Origin: JANWYT01 sp034437555
Lineage (GTDB): Bacteria; Chloroflexota; Anaerolineae; Aggregatilineales; Phototrophicaceae
Reading direction: 5' to 3'
DNA: 64,000 bases
NCBI GenBank assembly: GCA_034437555.1
Contig: DAOTTQ010000029.1
Location: forward strand, 124,001 to 188,000
Positions 9,434 through 18,481 of the stretch are shown piece after piece. Made by a program: the position numbers and the translations under genes. Below the pieces are notes generated by a model. It did not search any database and had not been told where the DNA came from. It worked only from the letters and a program-made list of their open reading frames with translations. The first letter of the stretch is position 1. Each line of letters opens with the position of its first letter.

Positions 9434-9473
9434 AAAAAAAGGGCGTACTCTTAAGTGAGTGCGCCCTTTTTTT
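9434..9473. terminator. Bidirectional rho-independent terminator
   Basis: Seven A's, a 10-bp GC-rich stem (GGGCGTACTC with GAGTGCGCCC, one G-T pair), a 6-nt loop and seven T's. It separates the convergent glycosidase and rpoC ends and works in both directions. Confidence 0.93.
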
Positions 9474-9475
9474 AT

Positions 9476-12400
9476 TTAGTGAAAGTCTTCTTCATCTAGT
9501 TCTTCATCGGGGATATCTAGGACACCCTGTGAAGCCAGAGTTGCTTTGGGTCCAACGCGCTCACGCTCTTGATAGTGCGTGAAGCCTGTACCCGCAGGAA
9601 TGAGCTTGCCGATAATGACGTTTTCCTTTAGACCGTAGAGGGGGTCTACTTTACCCTCGATGGCTGCGCCTGCTAACACCTTAATGGTGTGTTGGAAGCT
9701 GGAAGCCGATAAGAAGCTATCGGTGCTAAGTGATGCCTTTGTGACACCCAGTAGAATGGGTGCGGCAGAGGCAGGCTCTCTATTTTGAGCGATGTGTTCT
9801 TCGTTCAAGTCAAGCAATTCAAGCTGGTCGATTAAATCACCGGGTAGTAATTGTGTGCCGCCACTGCGCGTAATTTGAACCTTATTCATCATCTTGCGGA
9901 TAATCACTTCAAAGTGTTTGTCCGAGATGCCCACACCTTGCGAGCGATATACCTTCTGAATTTCGGTTAGAAGATAGATTTGGGTGGCTTCTGCGCCTAG
10001 CACCTTTAGGATTTGGTGCGGGTTTTGAGAGCCTTGTGTTAGTTGTGTGCCTGCGCGAACTTCGATGCCATCCGCAATACCGGGAGACATAACGGCGTTG
10101 GCAGGAATTTCATAAGGATATTCCATGCGCTTTTCAAAGCGGAGGTAAACGACGCGGTTTTCGATGTAGATGTCGCCTTCCATCTCCGCTAGTACCTTTT
10201 GCTCGCCGCCTGTTTGTTTGGCAAGCAGTGCGCCCTTTTTGATGGTTTCGCCGTCTGCGACGATGATTTCATAGCCTTCAGGGATGGTGTACTGTTGGTT
10301 GGTGACTTCGCTATTGATGACTGTCGCAATCAACGCGCCATCTTCACGATTGGTTAGGCGTAGTGTGCCATCATAATCGACCATCACGCACTCGCCTTTC
10401 GGCTTACGGCGTGCTTCAAAGAGTTCTTCTACACGAGGCAAACCGCTTGTGATGTCACCGCCTGCTTGCGCTGTACCCCCAGTGTGGAAGGTACGGAGTG
10501 TAAGTTGTGTCCCTGGTTCACCGATAGACTGTGCCGCAATAATACCGACAGCTGTACCGATTTGTACCATTTCACCATTACCAAGGTCTCTGCCGTAACA
10601 GAGGGCGCAAACGCCATAAACCATCGCGCAGGTGAGGGGGCTACGAACTTCTACTTCTGCAATAGGCGCAGTTTCGATGACACCTGCCACATGCTCATCA
10701 ATCATGCCGTTGCGGGCTACGATAAGCTCGCCTGTGGTGGGGTTGTAGATGTCATGTACCGAGCAACGCCCGATGATGCGCTCGCTAATGAGTTGTCCTG
10801 CAATATCATCGGCACGACGAATGGTTAAACCACGTTCAATACCGCAATCGGTCAGGTTGACAATCATATCTTGAGCAACGTCTACTAGACGGCGTGTAAG
10901 GTAACCGGCATCAGCGGTACGAAGAGCCGTATCTGCCAAGCCTTTGCGTGTACCATGTGTAGAGATAAAGTATTCAAGTGCGTTCAAGCCTTCGCGGAAA
11001 TGACTGCGAATGGGCAAGTCGATGATACGACCTGAAGGGTCTGCCATCAGCCCACGCATACCTGCGATTTGGGTGATAGGACCAAAACCGCCCTTAGTAG
11101 AACCACTAATTGCCATAACTGCAATGGGTCCAAATGGATCAAGGGTGTTGTGGAGCAGTTCTTCCAGCTTACGCTTTGCTAATTCCCAGTTGTCAATCGT
11201 GATTTGGTAGCGTTCTTCTTCGGTAAGAAGCCCACGTCTAAAGTCACGTTCTGCACTGGCAACGATGGCTTCTGTTTCTTGCAAAATGCCTTCACGCTCT
11301 TCAGGAATGACAAGGTCAGAAACGGCAATCGTTGTACCGCTGACGGTGGCATAACGGAAACCGTAGTCTTTAATGCTGTCTACGATGTCGGTTGTGCGGG
11401 TTGACCCCAGCACTTGATAGCACAGTGCCACGAGCTTCTGCAAGCGTTTCTTGTCCATGGTGTCTTCCACATAGCGGATTTCATCCGGCAAGATGCGGTT
11501 GAAGATGGCACGCCCAACAGTTGTTGCTTGAGGTTCGGCTTGTGGGTCGCGGTAGTCATAGAAATTACCTAGCAAGATGGATGTGTGTAAGCCTACCATG
11601 CCCATGCCATACAAATATTCCACTTCATCCATATCAACGACATGGCGACGCTCGTGCAAGTTGCTGACAACGACTTTGTCTTGCAGGTTTTTGCTTTGGA
11701 TGGCTTTACGAATTTCGTAAATGTTCTCAATGATGCAGTCAACTTCACCTTCAAGCAAAGCGCGGATGGTGCGGTCTGCCGATTTCTCGGTGACTACCGT
11801 TTTTTGTTCTTTGCCTTCGCCTTGAAGTTCGGTTACATCACGATACACGACCAAATTAGGCACTTCACGGTATTGTGTATAGTAGTAGCCGTTAGAACGG
11901 AACTTTACACCAACACGCACGTTAGGGTCTGCAATTTGGCTAAAGCTATTGAACTTACCCACATTTTTCTTTAGTGTGATGAGTTCTGCGGTGGGGTCTA
12001 GGGTAAGGTAATACATGCCCAACACCATGTCTTTAGCGGGACCTACGATAGGTTCGCCGTCGGATGGCTTTAGCAGGTTCTTGGTTGCCAACATAAGCGT
12101 GCGCGTTTCTTCTACGGCTTTATCGCTAAGAGGCACATGAACTGCCATTTGGTCGCCGTCAAAGTCGGCGTTAAACGCCGAGCAAACCAACGGGTGAATT
12201 TGAATGGCTTTACCTTCTACCAATTGGGGTTCAAAGGCTTGAATGCCCAAACGGTGAAGGGTAGGGGCGCGGTTTAGCAAAACAGGGCGGTCTTTGATGA
12301 CCTGTTCTAGCACTTCCCACACTTCTGGACGTTCACGCTCGATGATGCGCTTTGCACCCTTAACGTTATTAGCATATCCGTACTGTACTAAACGGCTAAT

Positions 12401-14044
12401 GACAAAGGGGCGATAGAGTTCGAGAGCCATCGTCTTTGGCAAACCGCATTGATGCAATTTAAGGCGGGGCCCAATGACGATAACGGAACGTCCGCTATAG
12501 TCAACGCGCTTACCCAGCAAGTTACGGCGGAAGCGACCCTTTTTGCCCTTAAGCATGTCGCTTAAAGATTTTAGTTCACGGCGACCACGCCGAGAGAGGG
12601 CTTTGCCACGTTGGCTGTTGTCGATGAGGCTGTCAACGGCTTCTTGCAACATGCGCTTCTCGTTACGCACAATCACATCAGGTGCTGCTAGTTCTAGCAG
12701 ATGCTTAAGGCGATTGTTGCGGTTAATCACGCGGCGATAGAGGTCGTTAAGGTCACTGGTCGCAAAACGTCCACCGTCCAATTGCACCATAGGGCGCAAA
12801 TCGGGAGGGATAACGGGCAGAATGGTCATAATCATCCATTCAGGACGATTACTACTGCTCCGTAGGCTTTCGACAACGCGAAGACGCTTGGTGGCTTTCT
12901 TCTTGCGTTGCTTGCTACGGGTCATGCGGACTTCGCGCCAAAGCTCTTCTGACATTTTATCAAGGTTGATGTTTTGCAGAATCTTGTAGAAGGCTTCTGC
13001 GCCCATGTCTGCTTGAAAGACGTTGCCATAGCGTGTTTTTAGTTCGCGGTAGCGATTTTCTGTTAAAAATTGAAGTACTTCAAGTTCACGCAGTTCGTCT
13101 TTTTGCTTTTGTGCGCTTGCACGAATGGCGTTTAACTTTTGGTCGAGTTCTGTCAACTGATTGTCGATAGAAGAGGTGTTGTTGGTGCTGATGCCATCCA
13201 TCTCCGTAGAGAGCTTGGACAATTCTTGGCGACGCATTTGTTCAATTTCGCCTTGCATCTCTGAAAGGTACTTTTGGGTGAGGGCTTGAACACGCTCAAT
13301 ATCATCTCTTGAGATTGTTTCACCTTTAACCACAGCTACCGTTTCTATACGAGCAAGCACCATGTCAGCTGTGGCAACTTGCCCCAACTGATTTTGAAGG
13401 CGTGCAATTAAACCTTCGGATTCGGCAACAATCTCACTCCCAACACGCTCTACTTCACGCTCAAAATGGGTGTTAATTTCGTTGACTTGGGTTTCGTAGG
13501 CACTCACGACTTCGTCGCGGTTGTCTTTCACTTCCTTCATGCGCTCTTCAATATCGCCACCAAGTTCTTTTTCTTTGATGGAGAGTTCTTTGTCGATGCG
13601 TTGGAGGGCGCGAGTACGTGCGTCTTCGTCAACAACGGTAATAACGTATTGAGCAAAGTAAAGCACGCGGTCTAGGTTGCGGCGGCTAACATCTAGTAAC
13701 AAGCCAAGATGGCTGGGTACACGACGGGTATACCAAACATGCGCCACAGGAGCGGCAAGATTGATGTGTCCCATGCGTTCACGGCGAACACTAGAGCGTG
13801 TGACTTCCACACCGCATTTATCGCAGACGATGCCTTTATAACGGATGTTTTTGTATTTACCACAGTAGCATTGCCAGTCACGGGTAGGACCAAAAATCGC
13901 TTCGCAGAACAGCCCATCTTTTTCTGGGCGTAGGCGACGATAGTTGATTGTTTCTGGCTTAGTGACTTCCCCATACGACCACGAAAGAATATTGTCGGGT
14001 GAGGCAAGGCTAATCCGAAGTGCGCTAAATTCTTTAGCCTCCAA
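9476..14044 (-). CDS. rpoC: RNA polymerase subunit beta-prime
   Basis: About 1522 residues. I place the start at a TTG at 14044. An ATG 18 nt upstream (14062) is in frame, but the Shine-Dalgarno AGAGGAGG lies inside its codons 2-4 and is correctly spaced for the TTG. The family-typical N-terminus (LEAKEFSALRISLASPDNI) also begins there. The N-terminal zinc site (CYCGKYKN...CDKCGVEV), the catalytic loop NADFDGDQMAV (about 625-635) and the second zinc site (SPLTCAMVYGVCALCYGRD) are all present. A roughly 190-residue coiled-coil-rich insertion sits near the N-terminus (about 150-340). rpoB is not adjacent: the neighbour upstream is prfB, and rpoC has its own strong promoter. Confidence 0.97.
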   Translation of the reverse strand: MEAKEFSALRISLASPDNILSWSYGEVTKPETINYRRLRPEKDGLFCEAIFGPTRDWQCYCGKYKNIRYKGIVCDKCGVEVTRSSVRRERMGHINLAAPVAHVWYTRRVPSHLGLLLDVSRRNLDRVLYFAQYVITVVDEDARTRALQRIDKELSIKEKELGGDIEERMKEVKDNRDEVVSAYETQVNEINTHFEREVERVGSEIVAESEGLIARLQNQLGQVATADMVLARIETVAVVKGETISRDDIERVQALTQKYLSEMQGEIEQMRRQELSKLSTEMDGISTNNTSSIDNQLTELDQKLNAIRASAQKQKDELRELEVLQFLTENRYRELKTRYGNVFQADMGAEAFYKILQNINLDKMSEELWREVRMTRSKQRKKKATKRLRVVESLRSSSNRPEWMIMTILPVIPPDLRPMVQLDGGRFATSDLNDLYRRVINRNNRLKHLLELAAPDVIVRNEKRMLQEAVDSLIDNSQRGKALSRRGRRELKSLSDMLKGKKGRFRRNLLGKRVDYSGRSVIVIGPRLKLHQCGLPKTMALELYRPFVISRLVQYGYANNVKGAKRIIERERPEVWEVLEQVIKDRPVLLNRAPTLHRLGIQAFEPQLVEGKAIQIHPLVCSAFNADFDGDQMAVHVPLSDKAVEETRTLMLATKNLLKPSDGEPIVGPAKDMVLGMYYLTLDPTAELITLKKNVGKFNSFSQIADPNVRVGVKFRSNGYYYTQYREVPNLVVYRDVTELQGEGKEQKTVVTEKSADRTIRALLEGEVDCIIENIYEIRKAIQSKNLQDKVVVSNLHERRHVVDMDEVEYLYGMGMVGLHTSILLGNFYDYRDPQAEPQATTVGRAIFNRILPDEIRYVEDTMDKKRLQKLVALCYQVLGSTRTTDIVDSIKDYGFRYATVSGTTIAVSDLVIPEEREGILQETEAIVASAERDFRRGLLTEEERYQITIDNWELAKRKLEELLHNTLDPFGPIAVMAISGSTKGGFGPITQIAGMRGLMADPSGRIIDLPIRSHFREGLNALEYFISTHGTRKGLADTALRTADAGYLTRRLVDVAQDMIVNLTDCGIERGLTIRRADDIAGQLISERIIGRCSVHDIYNPTTGELIVARNGMIDEHVAGVIETAPIAEVEVRSPLTCAMVYGVCALCYGRDLGNGEMVQIGTAVGIIAAQSIGEPGTQLTLRTFHTGGTAQAGGDITSGLPRVEELFEARRKPKGECVMVDYDGTLRLTNREDGALIATVINSEVTNQQYTIPEGYEIIVADGETIKKGALLAKQTGGEQKVLAEMEGDIYIENRVVYLRFEKRMEYPYEIPANAVMSPGIADGIEVRAGTQLTQGSQNPHQILKVLGAEATQIYLLTEIQKVYRSQGVGISDKHFEVIIRKMMNKVQITRSGGTQLLPGDLIDQLELLDLNEEHIAQNREPASAAPILLGVTKASLSTDSFLSASSFQHTIKVLAGAAIEGKVDPLYGLKENVIIGKLIPAGTGFTHYQERERVGPKATLASQGVLDIPDEELDEEDFH

Positions 14045-14131
14045 GGCGTTCCTCCTCTGCATCAGCAGTATGAATAAGGTGGAAGGTTATAAAGGGGGTG
14101 CGCCGAAGCGCGTATGTCAAAGACAACGAAA

Positions 14132-14164
14132 CAGCGTCAGTGAGTAAAGTCACTCCCTGCGCTG
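14132..14164 (-). promoter_or_regulatory. Hairpin in the rpoC leader
   Basis: A two-part inverted repeat (outer CAGCG/CGCTG, inner AGTGA/TCACT, hexanucleotide loop) lies in the leader of about 160 nt between the rpoC promoter and its start codon. There is no T-run after it, so it is not an ordinary terminator. It might affect mRNA stability or translation. Confidence 0.4.
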
Positions 14165-14208
14165 AACCAATAACCTAATGAATGATGATAGAATACACAC
14201 CAAAGTTC

Positions 14209-14238
14209 ATTATAGCCCTATTGTCTAACGTTTGTCAA
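14209..14238 (-). promoter_or_regulatory. Strong sigma-70-type promoter of rpoC
   Basis: On the minus strand, exact consensus TTGACA (14233-14238) and exact consensus TATAAT (14209-14214) are separated by 18 nt. It sits directly after the prfB stop and points into rpoC, which explains how rpoC can be expressed away from rpoB. Confidence 0.9.
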
Positions 14239-14256
14239 GCAAATTTGAGGCGATTT

Positions 14257-15348
14257 TTATGAAGACGTGGACAAGTTCGCTTTAAGATAGCTTTCCATGA
14301 AGCCATTGAGTTCGCCGTTTAGCACTGCGCCTGTATTGCCCACTTCATAGTTGGTGCGTGCGTCTTTCACCATTTGATAGGGGTGAAGCACATAAGAGCG
14401 AATTTGATTGCCCCAACTGGCATCAATGTTTTCACCTTTTAAGGCACTAATGTCGGCTTTTTGTTTTAGCCGTTCCATTTCAAAGAGGCGTGCTTTTAGA
14501 ATTTGCATGGCGCGTTCACGATTTTGAAGCTGACTCCGTTGGTTTTGGCATTGAACAACCACACCAGAAGGGAAATGTGTGATACGCACTGCGGTATCGT
14601 TCTTTTGAACGTGCTGCCCCCCTGCACCACTGGCGCGGTAGGTGTCTATGCGTAAGTCTTTTTCGTTGATTTCGATATCAATCTCGCCTTCAATATCGGG
14701 CCAAAGCTCTACTTTAGCGAAGGATGTTTGGCGTTTTCCTGAGGCGTTAAAGGGGCTAATGCGTACTAGACGATGCACACCAACCTCGCTTTTAAGGTAG
14801 CCATAGGCAAATTCGCCCTTTACGCTGATGGTGACGCTTTTAATGCCTGCTTCTTCGCCGTCGCTACGGTCGAGAATTTCTATTTTGTAGCCATTTTGCT
14901 CCATCCAACGCAGATACATGCGCTCTAGCATTTCTGCCCAGTCTTGGGCATCTGCGCCCCCTGTGCCAGCATGAATGGCAAAAATGGCACTTTCGCTGTC
15001 ATACTCACCCGCAAGCATTGCCCTGACCGACATTTTTTCGACTTCTTGCGCGATGTCTTGGGTTTCTTTGTCCAGTTCTTCTGCAATTTCTTCGCCTAAG
15101 TCCGCAAGTTCTAGGGCATCTATGATGCGTTTGTGCAACGCTAACCAAGGTAGGAGCTTCGCATTGAGCTTAGAGATTTGTTGCATAAGTTTTTGTGCTT
15201 CTGAGGGGTTATCCCAGAAGGTGCTGGCTTGTGTTTCGGCTTCTAAGTAGGCGACTTCTTTTTTTAAGTCCATAACGCCTAAGTTGTCGATAAAGCCCTT
15301 GATGGTCTTTTCGTGTGTTTTTAGCTGGTTGACGACGTGGTCTAACAT
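14257..15348 (-). CDS. prfB: Peptide chain release factor 2
   Basis: A 363-residue class I release factor that recognises UGA and UAA. The anticodon-like SPF tripeptide is at 198-200 (RISPFNAS), which marks RF2 rather than RF1, and the GGQ hydrolysis motif is at 243-245 (SGAGGQHVQKND). The frame is uninterrupted from the ATG, so the programmed +1 frameshift at an early UGA that controls RF2 in many bacteria is absent. It starts 12 nt after the trmH-like stop and is probably the last gene of a ftsY-trmH-prfB operon. Confidence 0.95.
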   Translation of the reverse strand: MLDHVVNQLKTHEKTIKGFIDNLGVMDLKKEVAYLEAETQASTFWDNPSEAQKLMQQISKLNAKLLPWLALHKRIIDALELADLGEEIAEELDKETQDIAQEVEKMSVRAMLAGEYDSESAIFAIHAGTGGADAQDWAEMLERMYLRWMEQNGYKIEILDRSDGEEAGIKSVTISVKGEFAYGYLKSEVGVHRLVRISPFNASGKRQTSFAKVELWPDIEGEIDIEINEKDLRIDTYRASGAGGQHVQKNDTAVRITHFPSGVVVQCQNQRSQLQNRERAMQILKARLFEMERLKQKADISALKGENIDASWGNQIRSYVLHPYQMVKDARTNYEVGNTGAVLNGELNGFMESYLKANLSTSS

Positions 15349-15360
15349 GATATTTTCTCG

Positions 15361-16158
15361 TTATGATGGGTTGCTAAGTTGTCGGAAGGCTTCGAACATG
15401 AATACTGCGCCAGATACAGAAACGTTTAGTGAATCGGAGAGTTGCCCCAGCATTGGAATTTTAACAAGTTCATCACAGGCTTTTTCCCATGTAGCAGACA
15501 AGCCTTCGTCCTCTGTTCCCAGCATGACGGCTGTTTTTGGCGTAAAGAGAACGTCATAGAGGCTCTTTGTGCCTTCAAGGTGCGCCGATATTACCTGATA
15601 GGCATTATCTTTGAAGAAGCGTAAGGCTTGCTCACTAGAGAGCGCGTAGACATTGTTTAAGAAGCATGCGCCTGTACTAGCGCGGATGATATTTGGGTTG
15701 TAAAGGTCAAGGGCAGTATCAATTAGAAAGACCGTCTTAAAACCGCTCGCATCAGCGGTACGGAGTAATGCCCCAATATTGCCCGGCTTTTCTAGTGCCA
15801 CCAAGCCCAAAATGGGTGTACTTAGGGCTATGGGTAGGGTAGGTGTGGGCTTTTGTTGCACAATCGCCAAAATACCCGTGGGGTTTTGCCGATAGGCGGT
15901 TTTTTCTAGTAGATCGGGGGAAACTTCATATACCGAAAATGGGGTGCTTTGCACGAAGTCCCATTCATCATCGCCCATCAACGAAGGGCACGCCAGCACA
16001 AATGCAATCTCGTAGCCAAAAGAGATTGCACGCGACAAATCACGCAAATCGTCCACCAAAAAGCACATTTCGCGTTGGCGATGTTTCTTTTCGTGGAGTT
16101 GCTTTGCCAGCTTCACTTTAGGGTTTTGAAAGCTCGTGATACGTTCAACAATGGGCAT
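15361..16158 (-). CDS. TrmH/SpoU-family RNA 2'-O-methyltransferase
   Basis: A 265-residue SPOUT methyltransferase that methylates a ribose 2'-OH in tRNA or rRNA using S-adenosylmethionine. An N-terminal substrate-binding domain (about 1-100) precedes the knotted catalytic domain. The three SpoU motifs are clear: EKPGNIGALLRTADASG (about 127-143), LGTEDEGLS (about 215-223), and IPMLGQLSDSLNVSVSGA (about 236-253). Position in the RNA cannot be predicted from sequence. It lies 8 nt downstream of ftsY and 12 nt upstream of prfB. Confidence 0.93.
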   Translation of the reverse strand: MPIVERITSFQNPKVKLAKQLHEKKHRQREMCFLVDDLRDLSRAISFGYEIAFVLACPSLMGDDEWDFVQSTPFSVYEVSPDLLEKTAYRQNPTGILAIVQQKPTPTLPIALSTPILGLVALEKPGNIGALLRTADASGFKTVFLIDTALDLYNPNIIRASTGACFLNNVYALSSEQALRFFKDNAYQVISAHLEGTKSLYDVLFTPKTAVMLGTEDEGLSATWEKACDELVKIPMLGQLSDSLNVSVSGAVFMFEAFRQLSNPS

Positions 16159-16166
16159 TGTGGTTT

Positions 16167-17075
16167 TTAGGCTTCACTATCGCTAAAGAGGCTGTCCACA
16201 AAGTTTTTGGGGCTAAAGTACACAAGGTCGTTTACAGCTTCGCCCAACCCCACAAACATCACCGGCACATTAAGCTCTGTATGTACAGAGAAAATCATGC
16301 CACCTTTGGCTGTGCCGTCTAGTTTAGTGATGATGAGACCTGTCACATTAGAGGTTTCGGCAAATTTGGTGGCTTGTTTAAGGGCGTTTTGCCCTGTTGT
16401 GCCATCTAGCACTAGTAGCACTTCATGAGGGGCGTCGGGGACAGCTTTGGCGATGACCGCTTTTATTTTGGCGAGTTCTTGCATGAGGTTAAAGTTGTTG
16501 TGCAAGCGTCCTGCGGTGTCTACAATCAAGATGTCTATGCCACGTGCTTTTGCGGCGTTGATGGCATCATAAACAACAGCACCAGGGTCACTGCCTGCTT
16601 TATTGGCAATTACTGGCACGCCCACGCGCTCACCCCATGTTTGCAATTGCTCAATGGCGGCTGCACGAAACGTATCGCCCGCACATAGCATGACTTTTCT
16701 GCCTGCACGATGAAGTCGGTTTGCTAGCTTTGCGATAGAGGTTGTTTTACCAGAGCCATTTACACCTACAATGAGAATGACGCTTAAACTTTCTTTGGCA
16801 AGGTTAAGCTCACGGGGTTCTTCTAGAAGGGATTCTAGCGATTCACGAAGCACTCGGTTAAGCTGATCGGTGTTAGTAAGTCCTTCTTCACGCACAGCTT
16901 CACGAAGGTATTCTAGGACGGTTTCGGTGGTTTCTAAGCCCAAATCTGCCTGAATGAGCATAGCTTCAACATCAACCCAAGTTTCTTCTGTGATGGCGGT
17001 ATTGCCAAGAAACTGAGATATTCTGCCAAAGAAGGCTTGGCGTGTTTTTGCTAGTCCTCGTTTGAAGATACTCAA
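16167..17075 (-). CDS. ftsY: Signal recognition particle receptor FtsY
   Basis: An SRP GTPase that docks SRP-ribosome complexes at the membrane. The start is placed at TTG 17075, which has GGAGAGAG 4 nt upstream and gives the family-typical opening SIFKRGLAKTRQAFFG. The longer frame to 17111 would put this Shine-Dalgarno inside the coding region. The result is 302 residues, a short FtsY without the acidic A domain. G motifs seen: GVNGSGKTTSIAKLA (P-loop), DTFRAAAIEQL, DTAGRLHNN and TKLDGTAKGG. First gene of the ftsY-trmH-prfB operon. Confidence 0.95.
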   Translation of the reverse strand: MSIFKRGLAKTRQAFFGRISQFLGNTAITEETWVDVEAMLIQADLGLETTETVLEYLREAVREEGLTNTDQLNRVLRESLESLLEEPRELNLAKESLSVILIVGVNGSGKTTSIAKLANRLHRAGRKVMLCAGDTFRAAAIEQLQTWGERVGVPVIANKAGSDPGAVVYDAINAAKARGIDILIVDTAGRLHNNFNLMQELAKIKAVIAKAVPDAPHEVLLVLDGTTGQNALKQATKFAETSNVTGLIITKLDGTAKGGMIFSVHTELNVPVMFVGLGEAVNDLVYFSPKNFVDSLFSDSEA

Positions 17076-17233
17076 AGTTCTCTCTCCGTGATGTGGTTTG
17101 CGAATGAACAAGGGTTTATTTTAGCCGAGTTGGTGAAAGAATAGTAGACCGCACAACCTAGCAATTGAAGGGGGTATGTGGTACAAATTTTTACAGGAAA
17201 GAAAATTATTAAGGGACACAGAGGATAAAAAAG

Positions 17234-18481
17234 ATGGCGCGTCGCGTGGTGGTAACTGGGTATGGGCTAGTAACGCCTGTAGGAAACAACGTAAAACAAT
17301 CTTGGGAAAGCATTAAAGCGGGCAAAAGTGGGATTGGCTATATTACCTATTTTGATACCGAAAAATTTAACGTGAAGGTTGCGGGCGAAGTTAAAAACTT
17401 TAATCCAGAGGAGTATATGCCCGCTACAGAAGTTCACCGTCATGACCGCTATCAACAATATATTATTGCAGCGGCGAAAGAAGCAATTGCTCAAAGTGGT
17501 TTTACGGTTAAAGAGGGCGAAGAAAACCGCGCTAGTTCGGTGGTGGGGTCGTCTACGGGTGGGTTGCATAGTTACGCCCATTACATGGAGGTCGTGCGCG
17601 AAGCCGACTGGAACTATCGTAAAGTGACACCGTTTGCTGTGCCAATGTTGGTAGCCAATGGGGGAAGTAATGTTGTTGCGATTATGACAGGGGCTGGGGG
17701 TCCCTCGTGCGTGCCTGTAAGCGCATGTGCCTCTGGTGCGGACTGCATTGGGTATGCGTTTGACATGATTCGTAGTGGGCGCATTGACCAAGCAGTTGCG
17801 GGTGGCGCAGAGTTCCCCATGATTAAGCTGGGGGTAGCAGCCTTTGACCGTGTGGGCGCAACTTCACGCCAAGCCGACAACCCCGAAACATCCGTAAGAC
17901 CCTTCGATAAGAACCGTAGCGGTTTTGTGTTTGGTGAAGGGGCAGGCGTGCTGATTTTAGAAGAACTAGAACACGCAAAACGGCGTGGCGCAGAAATCTT
18001 AGGTGAGATGGTAGGATACGCCAGCACAACAGACGCATTCCATCGCACCGCACCCCATCCTGAAGGCATGATGGCAGCCCAAGCCATGAAGTATGCGTTA
18101 GAAGCGGGTGGCATTAACTTGGATGAAGTGGACTACATTAACGCACACGGCACAGCCACACAACTGAATGACACCAGCGAAACAAAGGCAATTAAACTGG
18201 CATTTGGCGACCACGCGTATCGTTTGGCGGTAAGCTCCACAAAGAGCATGACGGGACACGCCATGGGCGCAACAGGGGCAATGGAAGCCGTGTTTAGTGT
18301 GTTGGCAATCCGTGACCAAGTAGCTCCACCGACCATTAACTATGATACTCCTGACCCTGACTGTGACCTTGATTACGTTCCTAATGAGGCACGTGACATG
18401 AAAATAGATGTAGTGGTTAGCAATGCTTTTGGGTTTGGTGGGCATAACGCCAGCGTGGTGATGAAAAAATTTAATGGTTGA
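17234..18481 (+). CDS. fabF: Beta-ketoacyl-ACP synthase II
   Basis: A 415-residue condensing enzyme that elongates acyl-ACP with malonyl-ACP in fatty acid synthesis. The Cys-His-His triad is present: Cys165 in VSACASGADC, His305 in NAHGTATQLND, and His342 in SMTGHAMGATG. A weak Shine-Dalgarno (AGAGGAT) precedes the ATG. Its last 8 nt overlap the rnc start; fabF-rnc is a common bacterial pairing, often with acpP upstream. Here the gene upstream is the divergent ftsY, so acpP is elsewhere. Confidence 0.96.
   Translation: MARRVVVTGYGLVTPVGNNVKQSWESIKAGKSGIGYITYFDTEKFNVKVAGEVKNFNPEEYMPATEVHRHDRYQQYIIAAAKEAIAQSGFTVKEGEENRASSVVGSSTGGLHSYAHYMEVVREADWNYRKVTPFAVPMLVANGGSNVVAIMTGAGGPSCVPVSACASGADCIGYAFDMIRSGRIDQAVAGGAEFPMIKLGVAAFDRVGATSRQADNPETSVRPFDKNRSGFVFGEGAGVLILEELEHAKRRGAEILGEMVGYASTTDAFHRTAPHPEGMMAAQAMKYALEAGGINLDEVDYINAHGTATQLNDTSETKAIKLAFGDHAYRLAVSSTKSMTGHAMGATGAMEAVFSVLAIRDQVAPPTINYDTPDPDCDLDYVPNEARDMKIDVVVSNAFGFGGHNASVVMKKFNG

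Noticed and set aside
10466..10828. Plus-strand frame of 120 codons inside rpoC
   Set aside because: Antisense to the conserved zinc-site region of rpoC; no independent start signals.
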